Shown one piece after another: positions 30,347-42,068 of a stretch of 64,000 nt of DNA. Numbering within the stretch: position 1 is the first letter of the stretch; the number at the start of each line of letters is the position of its first letter. Below the pieces are notes generated by a model. That model made no database searches and was not told the origin of the DNA. It was given only the letters and a program-made list of their open reading frames with translations. Made by a program: the position numbers and the translations under genes. Source of the stretch: Sesamum alatum. Taxonomy: Eukaryota > Streptophyta > Magnoliopsida > Lamiales > Pedaliaceae. The stretch covers positions 4,650,001 through 4,714,000 of the forward strand of contig JACGWO010000012.1 in NCBI GenBank assembly GCA_034509735.1, written 5' to 3'.

Positions 30347-31630
30347 TAGGGTTGGTAGACGAGTCGAGCTGGCTCATGAGTTTCGCGAGCCTGTTCGAGT
30401 TTGTACTCGAGTCGAGCTTGATCTCAATTATCTCTATTTGTTAGGCTCGTAAGTAGCTCGTGAGCTTTTCCCTTTCTTTTTTTTTTTAATTTTATATATA
30501 TATATATATATTTAGAATTTTTATATGTTTAATTTGATATTCAATACTTTATCGATTTCATACTAAAAATTGACCATATATTGTAATTATTAATCAATAT
30601 CATATATTTTATTTTAGATAATAATAAACTATGGTATTGGTACTTTTGTTTATAAATTTAAACTTTATATTTATATAAAAATAAATTTAATCAATAATTT
30701 AGTAAATTTTAATATTTTTTTAAAATAATTATTTAAGATGCACATATAAATTTTATGTTATATTTTAATATCTATTTATAACCTCTTATACTCTTTTAAA
30801 TTAACAAATCCTAACAATTAACTTATGATTTTTTGTATCTATTTGTGACTTTTATATTTATATCAAAATACATAGTATATACATTACACAATCTATAAAT
30901 TTACTTATAAATTAATGTCAAAACTTAGTATTCCCATGAATTAATCTAAAGATGATGATGATAATGATAATAATAATAATAATGACGATGATGATGGTAA
31001 CATGGTTGAACAATTTTAATTATTTTAATTATTATTTATTATATATAATGAGAACAACAAAGCTTACTCAACAATTTAGTAAGTTTTAATAATTTATTTA
31101 AAATAATTATTTAATATGACACATAAAAATTCTATGTTATAATTTAATATCTATTTATAACCTCTTATACTTTTTTAAATTGACAAGTCCTAATAATTAA
31201 CTTATGATTTTTATATCTATTTATGAGTTTTATATTTATATCAAAATACATAGGATACATTATACAATCTATAAATTTTACTTGCAAATTTATGTCAAAA
31301 CTTAGTGATTCCCATGAATTAATCTAAAGATGATGATGATGATGTGACATATAAATTCTATGTTATATTTAATGTTTATTTGTAATCTCTTATACTTTTT
31401 TAAATTGACAAGTCCTAACAATTAATTTATATATACATATTCTATACTATTATAATTTATAATAATATAATTTTATTAAAAAATTATACCAATAATTAAA
31501 AAAATTATACCAATATTTACGAGCTCGAACTCGAGCTCGAGGAGCTTGAAGTCAGCTGGAACTGAATTTAGCTCGAGCTCATTAGGTAAGATTCGAGCTC
31601 GAGCTCGAGCTCGACTCGTTGCCACCCCTA
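30347..31630. mobile_element. GAGCTCGAG-rich inverted-repeat element inside the Helitron
   Basis: The left end TAGGGTTGGTAGACGAGTCG and the complement of the right end TAGGGGTGGCAACGAGTCGA are inverted and continue into GAGCTCGAGCTCG tracts. The AT-rich centre carries internal tandem units of about 375 bp: CTTATGATTTTT...AATCTAAAGATGATGATGAT occurs near 30823-30960 and again near 31200-31340, and a third partial unit lies at 31343-31430. No target duplication was recognised. It has no ORF. Confidence 0.55.
30950..31000. repeat. GAT/AAT trinucleotide microsatellite
   Basis: Runs of GATGATGATGATAATGATAA and AATAATAATAATGACGATGA. A shorter GATGATGATGATGATG copy is at about 31328-31343 in the second tandem unit. 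Confidence 0.8.
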
Positions 31631-31869
31631 TGAGAGAGAGCTAAGGTCCTCTTTGTGATTTAGATTAGGTCGCAGGCTAGGTATTAGAATAAAGTAGTAA
31701 CATAAAGTAGTTGAATAATTAATTTATTTAATTTTTCAAATTTTATATTAATTGATAAATTAATTTTTTTTATCTTTTTTTAATGTGATGTATAAGTTTA
31801 TATATTTTAATCTAATTTATAATATATTCTAAAAATATGCATGCAGGAATGACGTGCCACTACATCTAG

Positions 31870-32880
31870 TATAATTAAAGAGATTTGGTGTCTTAATTTT
31901 TTAATATTTTTTTTTCTCCCTGTTCAACTTCCCATGTTTATGCTCTTCCATTCTTCCCATCTTCCCTTCTCAACTTCCACATGTCTATATTTCTTCTCTC
32001 ATTTTTTGTTATATTTTATTAATTTAACTAATATATTTTAAATAATAATAAATTTTAAAGAATATAAATTGATGTCTTCACAGTTTTGGTCTATTTTTTA
32101 AATTATTTTATTAACTTTTATTTTTCTCTTTCTTCAACTTTCTTCTGTCTCTTCAACTTCCATATCTCTTCTTCTCTTATTCTTTTTTTATTATATAATT
32201 TCTCACAACTCTCTTTAATTTATTTTTAATGTATCTAATTAATTTTTCATATAATAATTACTTAAAATTTGAATTTAATTGTGCAGTAAAATAAGAGTGT
32301 GCAACATATTACTAGTAATTCACAAACCATACTTACGGTCGAAGGCAATTAAAATTGCACTACTAAAAAGGACGTCTGTAATAGCTTCTACTTTGGTGAT
32401 ATAAATTTACTAATAAACTGTATAAAATAGAAAATTATGTAAATTCAGACTTAAATCAACTTAATTTAAATTTCAAAACAAAAATCATAAAACAAAAATA
32501 CTCTTTTTTTCAATTTATTTTCAACAATAATAAGCTTATAAACACTTGAAATATGCATTTGCAAACACATGTTCAGTCCTATTCAACTGAGTTGAAGATG
32601 TGATCATCAAATGAAGCTTCTTCCACTCCAAAATCACATTCAACCAAGAGTTTGTACAGGCAACCACCCTGCCATGACCTGAAAAAGAATTCGACTACGG
32701 CGTAGCATCGGCTAAACTCGACCACCGAAACAATCAACAGCCATGTGTCGAAGACAAACGATGCAGAAACGGGCATCAGTTTGCATCGACTGCAGCAGGC
32801 GAACTGGATTTAACATCTGGTTACTGAAAACGGAGGGTCTTCGTTTTATCACAGGCTGTATTTGCATTCTATTTGACGGA
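31870..32880. other. Intergenic region and 3' flank of the galactosyltransferase gene
   Basis: AT-rich DNA with pyrimidine-rich stretches (CTTCAACTTCC repeated near 31915-31990 and 32140-32175). 32580-32880 is more balanced in composition and is probably the 3' UTR of the minus-strand galactosyltransferase gene. No separate gene is seen. Confidence 0.4.
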
Positions 32881-32892
32881 AGGAACTTTAAG

Positions 32893-35444
32893 TTACAGTG
32901 AAGCATTCCAAAGTGCCTCCTCTCCTTCACCACATCGTTCGTGCACAAATTTCATCTTCTCGACAGATTTACAGATTCCGCTGCAACTCCAGTCGAACGA
33001 TGCAACACACACATTGCCCGCCTGTGCTTTCAATTCACACTCTACAAATGGATCGCAACATTTATCTATAAACGGCAGATAAGTATTTAAAGACAGGTAA
33101 GCCAATGTGCTCATTTTAGAAAGCTGTACCTGGTGGAGTGCCACAGCACATGCTGCGATCATCAACGTGCTCGATTTCAAGACCGATAAACCAAGAACCG
33201 AGTGAGACATCTTCATTCGCATACTTGTGCAGTATCGGCCTACAATTGCAATTATAATAACCGTCGGATAACACATACATTCAACAAAAGAATAATCCTC
33301 AACTACACAACTTTAATCTTCACATATAGCCCCGAAATTCTTACTGGTTGATCGATATATAGGTGGCTAAATCCTTGGAAATAGCATAAATCTGACCAGT
33401 TGCATGCCGGAAATACTTATTTCCATCTTCTCCGAATTTCCAGTACTCTGGTTCATGGTATTTAACGTTCCTGAACAATCGGTCCGGTCATTAGATATCT
33501 AACAGTAATAAAAGAAACATAAAAATGGATCAATGCAGTAGAAGTTCAAGTATTACTTCTGGGCAAGAACTGGTCCAGATTTCATACAACCAATGTAAAC
33601 TCGGGGTTTTGATCGATGGCGGGCAAGATTTGCAGCTAAAGTACCTGAGAAAGCAAAACATTCAACAAATCACGTTCGTTACTAAATAAATAAGTTACCA
33701 GATCAACGGTGAATTCAAGACGAACAAAGAGTATTTACCCAAATTAACATGGACATCATCATCGACCTTTACGTAAAAATCAGCATCCCACTTGGCAACA
33801 GCAGTCATGAAGAAAATTTTCGTTTTGGCCGATAGTTGATGGTATCCTTCAATATGATCCTACATTATGACAAGGTAAAGACTACATTCCACGAGACAGA
33901 TTTTTCGAAACTGAAAAACAAGAACATTTGGCTGAACTTTTACCAGCCTGAGAAAGTCGTTGTGTAGAGATTCTTCTGAGTCAAGAGCTCTATCCAATAT
34001 GCTGTTAGATGTGGCACTGCATCAGTCAATTATTACATCCATCGAGTCAGTTCATTCCGAAACAGCAGCATAAAGATCATATAACTATCACAAGCTACAA
34101 TTTGTCAATCTTGAAAGAAGAAAACGGAAAATGCTTGAAACAATATCAACCGAGCAAATTACCTATGTCCGATCATGAATCTCACGACAATCCCCTTCTC
34201 TTGCTCCAACCTCCGAAGTTGTTCGCCTGAGAAACTCATGCAAGTTGTCAAGAACAGAATCATAGACTAAAAGTAGAACGAATTCACTTCAACTCCGATT
34301 ATAAGTAGTTCTTTTACCTTGAGGCATCCAAGTATCTCTTAGAGAGTCGCGCCTCTTCCTACTACTAAAAGCTGTATTTATACCAATGACCACAAACGCC
34401 TTCTTCCTCAGAGTCCCGTCATTAGACATTTCAGAAGACCGATTCATTCTTCCTCTCTCCATAGCTCTCCTAGACACGGACAACTCCGTTTGGAGAATTG
34501 AGATTGACTTGTCCAATTTCCTGAAATAACATCCAATAAACCTTACCACATGGTCGAGAAGAGTTTGAACGAACTAAGAGTTAGGGAAAAATGCAAGCAA
34601 CCCACCTGTGATATTGCGAATGAGCAAATTACCCTTCTGAAGAGGGTAATTTGTACATTTATAATATCACAAGGGGGTAAATTACATTAAACCCGTAATA
34701 ATTATGAACTCACTGAATTGCTTCATGGGTTTTGTACACCTCATTGATCACACTCTTGTCCTGATCTCCTGCTTTCTATTCAAACAACAATCAAACACTT
34801 AATCCACCATTCGATCAACACCCAAAAGCATAAACATAAAAGAAAAAGGAAAAAAGGCAATTACCGCACGTGATATTGCAAATTAGCAAATTACCCTATA
34901 GGAAAAAAAAAATTAACAATTTACCTTCCAGTGTTATTTAAAATAAAGCAATTTCCCCGACTCTCTAAGGAGTTACATTGCTTCATTTTATAAATTCAGA
35001 TAGGTAAATTACTCATTTGCAATATCACGAAATAAATTGCATTAAACCCTACAAGAGAAAGCTTCAACAATTCAAATCTTTAAGACTTCAAGAGAAATTC
35101 CCAAACATCAAGTGATAAAGATTGAACCTTTTTCTCAGAATTGCAGTCCTCAGCGATGATCTGCAACTCCTGATCCCTTCTCCGCTGAGTTATGAGCTGG
35201 TTGTCTGATTCCAAATGACCCAAGAACCTTGAAAAAACCAGAATCAATCAATCAATCAATCAAAACATATCTCTGCTGTCCAAAACCCCACAACCTTAAA
35301 AATCAAGAAAATAAAAAACATTCTTGAAACTACACACACACGCACACTATACCTGTTGGTGAACATCATGCCAAGGAAGAAGAAACAGATGGAGAAAATG
35401 GGAATCCATTTTGCAGAAACCTTGGCACTGCTCTTAGTCTTCAT
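32893..35444 (-). CDS. Probable beta-1,3-galactosyltransferase (GT31, plant B3GALT type)
   Basis: Eleven minus-strand exons join in frame to 395 residues: 35444-35353, 35227-35128, 34775-34714, 34520-34318, 34226-34163, 34016-33944, 33859-33739, 33644-33557, 33470-33345, 33239-33130 and 33041-32893. It is a type II Golgi protein with one membrane anchor at residues about 13-29 ([16 protein letters not shown]), a stem to about 120, and then the GT31 catalytic domain: [43 protein letters not shown] with the metal-binding DDD at 231-233, [31 protein letters not shown] and [12 protein letters not shown]. The C-terminal [20 protein letters not shown] matches Arabidopsis B3GALT proteins of about 400 residues. 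The expected role is transfer of beta-1,3-linked galactose to glycoproteins in the Golgi; the acceptor is not predictable. At the last junction the usual DCEWK reads ECELK. Confidence 0.92.
34618..34680. repeat. Tiny inverted repeat in galactosyltransferase intron 3
   Basis: GTGATATTGC on the left and ATAATATCAC on the right form the outer inverted repeat. Inside is a stronger hairpin, CAAATTACCCT against AGGGTAATTTG with a short loop. It is a minimal member of the family represented by 34869-35029. Confidence 0.5.
34869..35029. mobile_element. Short foldback MITE in galactosyltransferase intron 2
   Basis: The left end CGTGATATTGCAAATTAGCA is the inverted counterpart of the right end (complement CGTGATATTGCAAATGAGTA). 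The interior contains GCAATTTCCCCG and GTTACATTGCTTCATTTTA halves. It is about 161 bp with no coding capacity. Confidence 0.65.
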
Positions 35445-35520
35445 TTGCTTTCCCCTTTTCTTTCAAACGGGTAAGAATTCAAACAAAGACTTCATAGTAA
35501 AAGTTCATGGTCGGAGTCGT

Positions 35521-35530
35521 CTATATATAG
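35521..35530 (-). promoter_or_regulatory. TATA box of the galactosyltransferase gene
   Basis: CTATATATAG, the same on both strands, lies about 80 bases upstream of the minus-strand ATG at 35444, a good distance for a leader of roughly 50 bases. Confidence 0.55.
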
Positions 35531-35539
35531 GTACATAGA

Positions 35540-37200
35540 GAGTGTAAGAGACGTGACAAAGGGCGGTAATGGAGCTTGAATGCTGAGAATGTCGATGGAA
35601 TTTTGGCAGAGTATCAGAGAATTCTGACAGCTTTTGATTCTATTTCTTATTATTTTTGACAAAGAATTATTGACGGGGGCTTGACTTTCGGCTGTTGAAA
35701 AATAATTTTCGGATGTTTGGCTAGAAATTAGATTATTTTCATTTTAGTCCCTATATTTTTAATTAATTTTTAAATTCGTCCAATTCTTTTTTTTTTTTTT
35801 TGGGTCTTTTTAGTGGAATTTCAGCTAATTTTTTCTTCAATTTAAGGGTATTATTGTACATTTCTTTATATTTATTACAAAAAAAGATTAAAAAAAAGTT
35901 GTGGTTTGTAAATATTATAAGTATATATTATGGCATTATTTTATATATTTTGGCAGCTGCCAGACAAATTTGAATATATTGGCATAGTGTATATTAAAAC
36001 ATATCTTATATATATATATATATCATTGATCCATTGATGTTGTTGTTGTTGGTTAAACTTGAAGAAGGCATGATCAACGTATACACAATACTTGATTGGA
36101 AATTATATGTGGTGATGACTTCGTTTTTATGCGAAATAGGTGAAAAAAAATGATTTGATTGCTGTTGAATACTTGTAAACCTCTAACTAAAATTTTCTTG
36201 CTTTTGTCAAATTTAATTTGTACATTTTATTTTGAAATGCATCATGTATAAGGGTGTATGTTTGGCAAAAAAAAGTTAAATTCCTACAGTCAATAGTGTC
36301 GTTGAAACGGTCAAATTCCAATGGATATAATTTCCTAACAATCATAAATGACTAAATTGATTGTGAAAGCAGGTGAATATTTTTGTAATTGTGCATATTT
36401 TACCAAAAATTTTAGGAGCAGTTTTGACAAAAATCATTTTTTGATTGAAAATTGGCTGAAATTCCAACAAATGGATGATATGGAAAATAACAAAAAAAAA
36501 TTTGGATGATTTTGAAAGTTAATTAAAAATATAGGGACTAAAATGAAAACAATCCAAAAATTAGGTGCCTCGTGGAAGATTTTTACATTTTAATTATACT
36601 AATGAATATTATTGTAATTAACACACTTTTTTGTATAATTAGTATAATATTGATTTAATAAAACTTAATTTTAAAGATAGGATCGTTTAATAATTTAAAG
36701 AAATGGAAATAATAAATATAATATTTACCGAACTCGTGTGTTGATTTTCTTTTTCTTATGTCCTAATTCGATATGAAATTTATCATATTTAATTAAAATC
36801 CTCTTAACATGTGTGACTTTGAGTTTCAAATCCTATTAATTGGCAATAATCCACTTTAGAAGTTGTTAAGATATTCATATTAAATAATCGAGATAATTAT
36901 ATTTATACCATTTGATTCATGATAATTACACATACACCCATAAAAAATATTAATATATTTATACAAACTATTTCTATTTTATTGAAAAATGACACATACA
37001 CCGTCAAAATTTTTTAACATTATTACACAAACTACCCATGTTTCCAGTTGTCGGGGATGGTTTATGAGATTATGCGAAAGGCCAGGAGTAGTGTGTAAAA
37101 AATCATAAATCAGTAGAGTAATGTAAATATCTCTAAATAATTATACTCTCTAACACATTAAATTTTTACATGAGGTGGTCGTTTAATATTGTATCAAAAT
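35540..37200. other. Intergenic region with a degenerate MITE
   Basis: AT-rich DNA upstream of the galactosyltransferase gene, containing a (TA)n tract near 36009-36022. From about 35700 to 36570 there are inverted words such as GATTATTTTCATTTTAGTCC and its mirror near 36520-36560 (GGGACTAAAATGAAAACAAT), which suggest a decayed foldback element of about 860 bp. 36891-37150 carries ends resembling the element at 44864-45078. No gene is seen. Confidence 0.45.
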
Positions 37201-38089
37201 AGGGATGACAACGGGTTGGGTTTGGGCCGAGTTTTCCCAAAACCAGGGACCTGCGCCACCAAGAAAACTCCGGACTCGAGACCAGCCTAATTGGACCCGA
37301 TGGACCTGAATAATATTTTTCAAATATTAAAACTATATTTTTTTTAAAAAAGCAATACTACCATAACTTTATAAATATGAAACAATAATATTATTGGAAG
37401 ATTAATATTTTTTTATGCAAATGTATGTCCATGTTTTAGGCATTGAAATATTAAAAATTTCAGCATATGCTTACTTATATAAACATTAAAAATAAATATT
37501 TATATCACCATTTTAATTTATAAATATATTAAGTTTATGTACTTATATAAATATAAATAATTTACATATATTTTATATAAATAAATAAATATATACATAT
37601 TTAAAAAAAAAACAAAGGCGGGGCTTATCCGCCTCCAATCCACCAAAATCCAGATTGTCCTTCGATCCGTTTAAAACTTCAAAACCCGTGCCAAAGTTTG
37701 ATTCATTAACATTTGTCATTGAAGAGCGAGTCCAACAGTACAATAAAAAAACAAATACGTACGATCACTTTGAAGTTATCTATAACATCATTTTCAGAAC
37801 AAACAAATCACAACATTCACACAATTATTTAATAAATGGAATTCTTATGACAAAATTTATTCAAAGGCATAATTTATTAACGACATGTTTGGCCTGCCAT
37901 TATATTTTATTTTGCTTTTTCGGAAACCTTACAACCTTAATGGCGTTTGTTATTTGATTAACTGTCCCCTCCAAACAGAACATTACTTGTAGCAAGAACA
38001 ATGATGCCATGCCACCAAATAGCCAGAAGAAATATGGCCACCAAAATTATTAAGGACCTCTAATTGGACAATGAGTAACTTTTGAAATT
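37201..38089. other. Intergenic region, transposon-end remnants
   Basis: GGGATGACAACGGGTTGGG at about 37202 and GGCGGGGCTTATCCGCCTCC at 37617 look like the GC-rich ends of a small transposon with an AT-rich centre, but no matching termini or target duplication were established. The 100-codon ORF at 37655-37957 has no protein-like signature. No gene is called. Confidence 0.35.
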
Positions 38090-38517
38090 GGGTAAATTAC
38101 AGTCACCTTTTATGAGGTTTGACATAATTATAAATATTTTCATATTATTTAAAAAAATATAAATAATTCCTTGAGGTTTGTAATTTTTAACCAAACGCCT
38201 GAAATTGATCATTTTACTCATGAACTCTTTACTTGAATTGTCGAAAAATCAATCGAAGTAAATTGCATTAATGTTCCTTTGTGTAAAAAACTTAAAAAAT
38301 CTCTCCATACTCATTGTAGTCCAAAAGAGTTTTAAGAATTACATAAAAAATAATTCAATGCATAAGAGTATTTTGGTCAGTTCACCCATAAAAATTGATG
38401 GAAATGAGTTATTTGTTAGACGATTACAAACCTCATGGGAGTATTTGTAATTTTTCAAACAACGAGGAGATATTTATAAGTATGCCGAACCTCAGAGGAG
38501 GTAGTTGTAATTTACCC
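38090..38517. mobile_element. Mutator-like MITE with a near-perfect 9-bp target duplication
   Basis: Ends GGGTAAATTACAGTCACCTT and (complement of right) GGGTAAATTACAACTACCTC are inverted. Inner words ATGAGGTTTGACATAATTAT and GAGTTATTTGTTAGACGATT are shared with 21789-22207 and 6141-6534. Flanks are TTTGAAATT and TTTGAAATA, 8 of 9 matching and not simple sequence, which supports Mutator-type insertion. Confidence 0.8.
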
Positions 38518-39210
38518 TTTGAAATATCATAACAAAAATTTCGATTTATTTATGTATTTTTTGAGTCGATAGAAAGTAGAAAAATTATAGTATAGTGGTT
38601 GAAATTGAGGTCTTATGAAAAATTTGAGATTCATATGTTCGAACCTCATCATATGTATTAACTATTTATTTTACTTTAAGTAGGTTTATTGTAATTTATT
38701 TCTTATGTATATGGTCCAATTTTATTTTATTATAATTTATTTTATTATTTTTAGTTGTATTCGTTGAACGCAAGGCACACAATGGCCGGAATCAATCCAA
38801 GAGGGAGAATTACAGTTTTGGTCATTTTATAATACCACTAAAACAGTTTCGGTTCCCCTCCATTTATGAGTTACACTTTTGGTCCCAATTAGATATATTT
38901 TTTAACATTTTATGTCCTACCGTCAACTCTCCATTAAGAGTTAATAGAAAAAGCACGTGCTGCGTATGTGAGGCTGATTTTGGGGGGAAATTTGTTGCAT
39001 TTTGGCCCCTAAATTGGTTGGCATTGACTATAAAGAAATTTTGGCACCAAATCCTCTCTAAAAAAAATTACAACCCCATCCCTATTCTCAGTTTCATAAT
39101 TTGGCCGAAATTTTGTTGTTCAATAACTTTAAAATCTGATTTCCTAGCCATGAGTAGAAGTTATTTAAATACTGATATTTTACTGATTTTTAGCCATGAG
39201 TAGAAGTTAA
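38518..39210. other. Intergenic region, MITE fragment
   Basis: 38800-38960 contains GAGAATTACAGTTTTGGTC, GTTACACTTTTGGTCCCA and CGTCAACTCTCCATTAAGAG, words typical of one arm of a foldback MITE, but a second arm is not evident. No gene. Confidence 0.35.
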
Positions 39211-39447
39211 TCTATACTAATGTAAAAAGAAAATGCATTTTTCACTCACAAATGACAGTTTATGACACCGTGACACTAATTTTTTAGTTATGCCGATAAT
39301 ACCCCTAAGTTAGTTTTATTTCATTTTCTTTCTTTGTTTTTTGACATGTAATATGTTGGTTTATATATCTATATATTATTTACAATAGCTTAAAAGCGTG
39401 CAATATTATTTTATATGCATGCATGGACGGTGTACCATGACAACTAG
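39211..39447. mobile_element. Short Helitron, A|TC...CTAG|T with 3' hairpin
   Basis: It begins TCTATACTAATGTAAAAAGA after an A at 39210 and ends ACAACTAG before a T at 39448. Nine bases before the end is a hairpin CATGG-ACGGTGTA-CCATG, the canonical Helitron 3' structure. The 237-bp element has no ORF, and its ends match those of the element at 30049-31869. Another homologous 5' end begins at 39615 (TCTATACTTAATATAAAAAG); its 3' end was not located. Confidence 0.6.
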
Positions 39448-41175
39448 TACTATTATAAACAAAAGTGTTGTTGTAGACACAAAGTGAGAATTTTGACACC
39501 GTTGCACCAATTTTGTGTGATCCAAAAATATTTTCAATTCATAAGATAACTAATTTATTCAACTTCTCAAGTTTACATAATTAACTTAACTGTACAATTA
39601 ATATGTTTTATCTATCTATACTTAATATAAAAAGAAAACTTTGTTTTACTCACAAAGAGTGGTTACTTACACCGCGACATTATTTTTTATTATGCCAATA
39701 ATACTTCTAAGTTGGTATTTTTTCTTTCTTTGTACACTTACTTAAATTTATGATGTAATATGAAATAAATTAATATTAAATTAGATAAAACAAAACTTTA
39801 TAACTAGATAAAGAATGTCGTTAAAAGTACATAATAAACTTAAATAATAATTTGACTAATAAACTTCAATAGTAACAAGCTAACAAAAAAAACAACTTAA
39901 AATAGACTTTGAAAAAATAAACAAAGAGTAATAATGAAATAATGTACTAATTTTGAAGTAGAATAATAAAGATAAAATTTTAGAGATTCAAAAGTTTCAA
40001 AAACCTACTAGAATAAAATAAAAATACATGTCATACATTATTGAAACAAAAAAGATATATATATATAGAGAGAGCCCCAATCGGGCTAGCCCACTTGCCC
40101 GGACCAGTAAGCCAAGCCTAGAGCGAGACAATCTTGTGCCATTGGGTTGGGCTGGTCCGTAATATTGATACTTGAGATCGGTCAGATCCCAACTCGACCC
40201 ACTATACATCTTGATATTGAATTAATATATTATTAATTTATTGAGATATCGATATAATTAAAAGAAAGTTGTAAAATTACTCATCCTTGAAAACTTTACG
40301 CTTTACGCATGACTACTCCGGGTGGATCGTTCTATAAGGTTATATTTGGATTTATGTATTTGGATTTGAATGAAGGTTTTGAAAACAAATTTCTTTAAAT
40401 GGCTCAATTTGAAAAATATCTTAAATTCATCAATATTCAGTCAAAACATAATTTAAAATTAACATTGAAGGATTTCTCAATATTTAGATCTGAATATTTG
40501 AAATTTCTATTAATGAATGTGTATAACAAACGAGGTATAATTTAGTTAATGAAATTAAATTTCCAGACTACAAAGTCATGGATTCAAATATATAAATCAT
40601 TAATTTGTTTTTAATAATAATAATAATGAATATGGATTAATTTAAATAATTGAAATTTATTATTGTTGATATTGCGTTAATATTAAATTTTATTATGCAA
40701 TTTTAATCAATTTATTTAAAAAGAATCTAATAATTTTCATTATGATCCAAAAAAATGCCAAAAATCTTTAATATATTTTGTCATTATGAGATTACAAAAA
40801 TGGGCCCCTGTCCTTGCACTATGGGATTTTTTATTTCGGGGGATAAATGCAATTTATCCCTGTAATATAAAAAATGATGAAAAAATTTTATTTAAAAAAA
40901 TAATTAACAAATTATTTCATTGATTTTAAAATAAAGTAAATTATTCCATATGTTTTTTCTTAATAAAGATAATTTATTTTATTTTTTAAAATATATTGAG
41001 TATAATTTACTAATTATTTTTTCACAGGAATCTTTTGCTCATTTATTATTTTGTAAATTGCATTTATCACTTTCGCTGAGTGAAGTGGTTAGGCTGGGAA
41101 ATCCCTACGTGCCGTGATCAATTACACTTCCGTTTGTGATTGGGGTTTCTTAATTCGTTTCTCTTCTTCTCCCCC
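39448..41175. other. Intergenic region upstream of eRF1
   Basis: AT-rich DNA with a second Helitron-like 5' end at 39615 and a GC-richer patch at 40074-40205 that looks like a transposon fragment. From about 40840 to 41090, TAAATGCAATTTATC and its mirror TTGCATTTATC suggest another decayed foldback element. No gene is seen. Confidence 0.4.
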
Positions 41176-41183
41176 TTATCACG

Positions 41184-41193
41184 TATATATATT
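41184..41193 (+). promoter_or_regulatory. ERF1: TATA box of the eRF1 gene
   Basis: TATATATATT followed by a CT-rich initiator-like stretch. The leader exon runs from about 41215 to 41306 (donor AAG|GTATCT), and the leader intron ends at 42044 (TCCTGCAG). The intron of about 738 bases precedes the start codon, which may support high expression as is common in plant translation genes. Confidence 0.55.
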
Positions 41194-42068
41194 CTCTCTC
41201 TACAGATTTTTATGTCTATAATATTACCGCAGCTGCACTGTTAAGCTCAAGGGTTTGATTCACTTTCTGTTTGTGTTTTCATCCGTCATCATAATCATCA
41301 TAAAAAGGTATCTAGTAATTTCGTGTTATGTTGTTCAGATGGTTTCGATCATGTGGCGTTAATTGTGTTTTATATTTTTATATATGGCTCTTGTTTCCAG
41401 TGGATGGAACTTTTTTAATAGATTCTGTTGTCTGGCTTGTTGTTTGTTTGATTATTATTATATTGGATTAATCTTCTGACGTGCAATTGGTTTCTGATCG
41501 GATTTTCCACTTTATGTAATTTCGTTTATGTTATCAAATTATTGATGGCCTATATCGATCTGAGACTCTTCGTGGGGTTGATGTAGTTTCGTACGTTTAA
41601 TCCTCGTGATTTATGTTGCAAGCTTAGTTTGTTGTTAATTTGGATTGATCGCGGATGATTAGTTGTGGATTAGGATCTTAATGAGATGTCAACGTGCTTT
41701 GTTAGTCTAATTTTCGATTCTGCATGCTTGTTTGCAACATTCTTATTTAATGTGAAAATGAGCTTAGTAACATTGATGATTCTGGGTTGAATTCGAGTTG
41801 CTCTTATGAGGGAGTGGACCTAAAATAGTATGAGAAAATGCAGTGTGTTGGCTCTGAATTTGTCTGTCTTTGGGTAGATTTCTGTTTGTTAATCTGTTGT
41901 CTGTGATATGATAGCTCGTTGTTTGTAAGCTTTGCTTCAAAATCATGTTTCTTGGTAACAATTCTGTGTTTCTAGTGTTTGTCATACCTTATTAAACAGT
42001 GTTCTTTTGTTATATTTCGCACGTTCTGTTAGGACTTCCTGCAGCTTCCATTTAATAAATTCGAAAAG

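Larger units (their letters stand above)
30049..31869. mobile_element. Helitron-like element, A|TC...CTAG|T
   Basis: It begins TCTATACTATTATATAAAAG directly after an A and ends CATCTAG directly before a T, the A/T insertion-site rule of Helitrons. The first ~100 bases are homologous to 39211 onward and 39615 onward (shared ACTAACAAATGACAGTTAAT-like and TAATGCC words). The last ~30 bases (ATGCATGCAGGAATGACGTG...) match the 3' end of the short element at 39211-39447. There is no RepHel coding region. A separate foldback element occupies most of its interior. Confidence 0.5.

Noticed and set aside
37655..37957. 100-codon plus-strand ORF
   Set aside because: It has no recognisable motif, lies in transposon-like AT-rich DNA and has no promoter or splice context.
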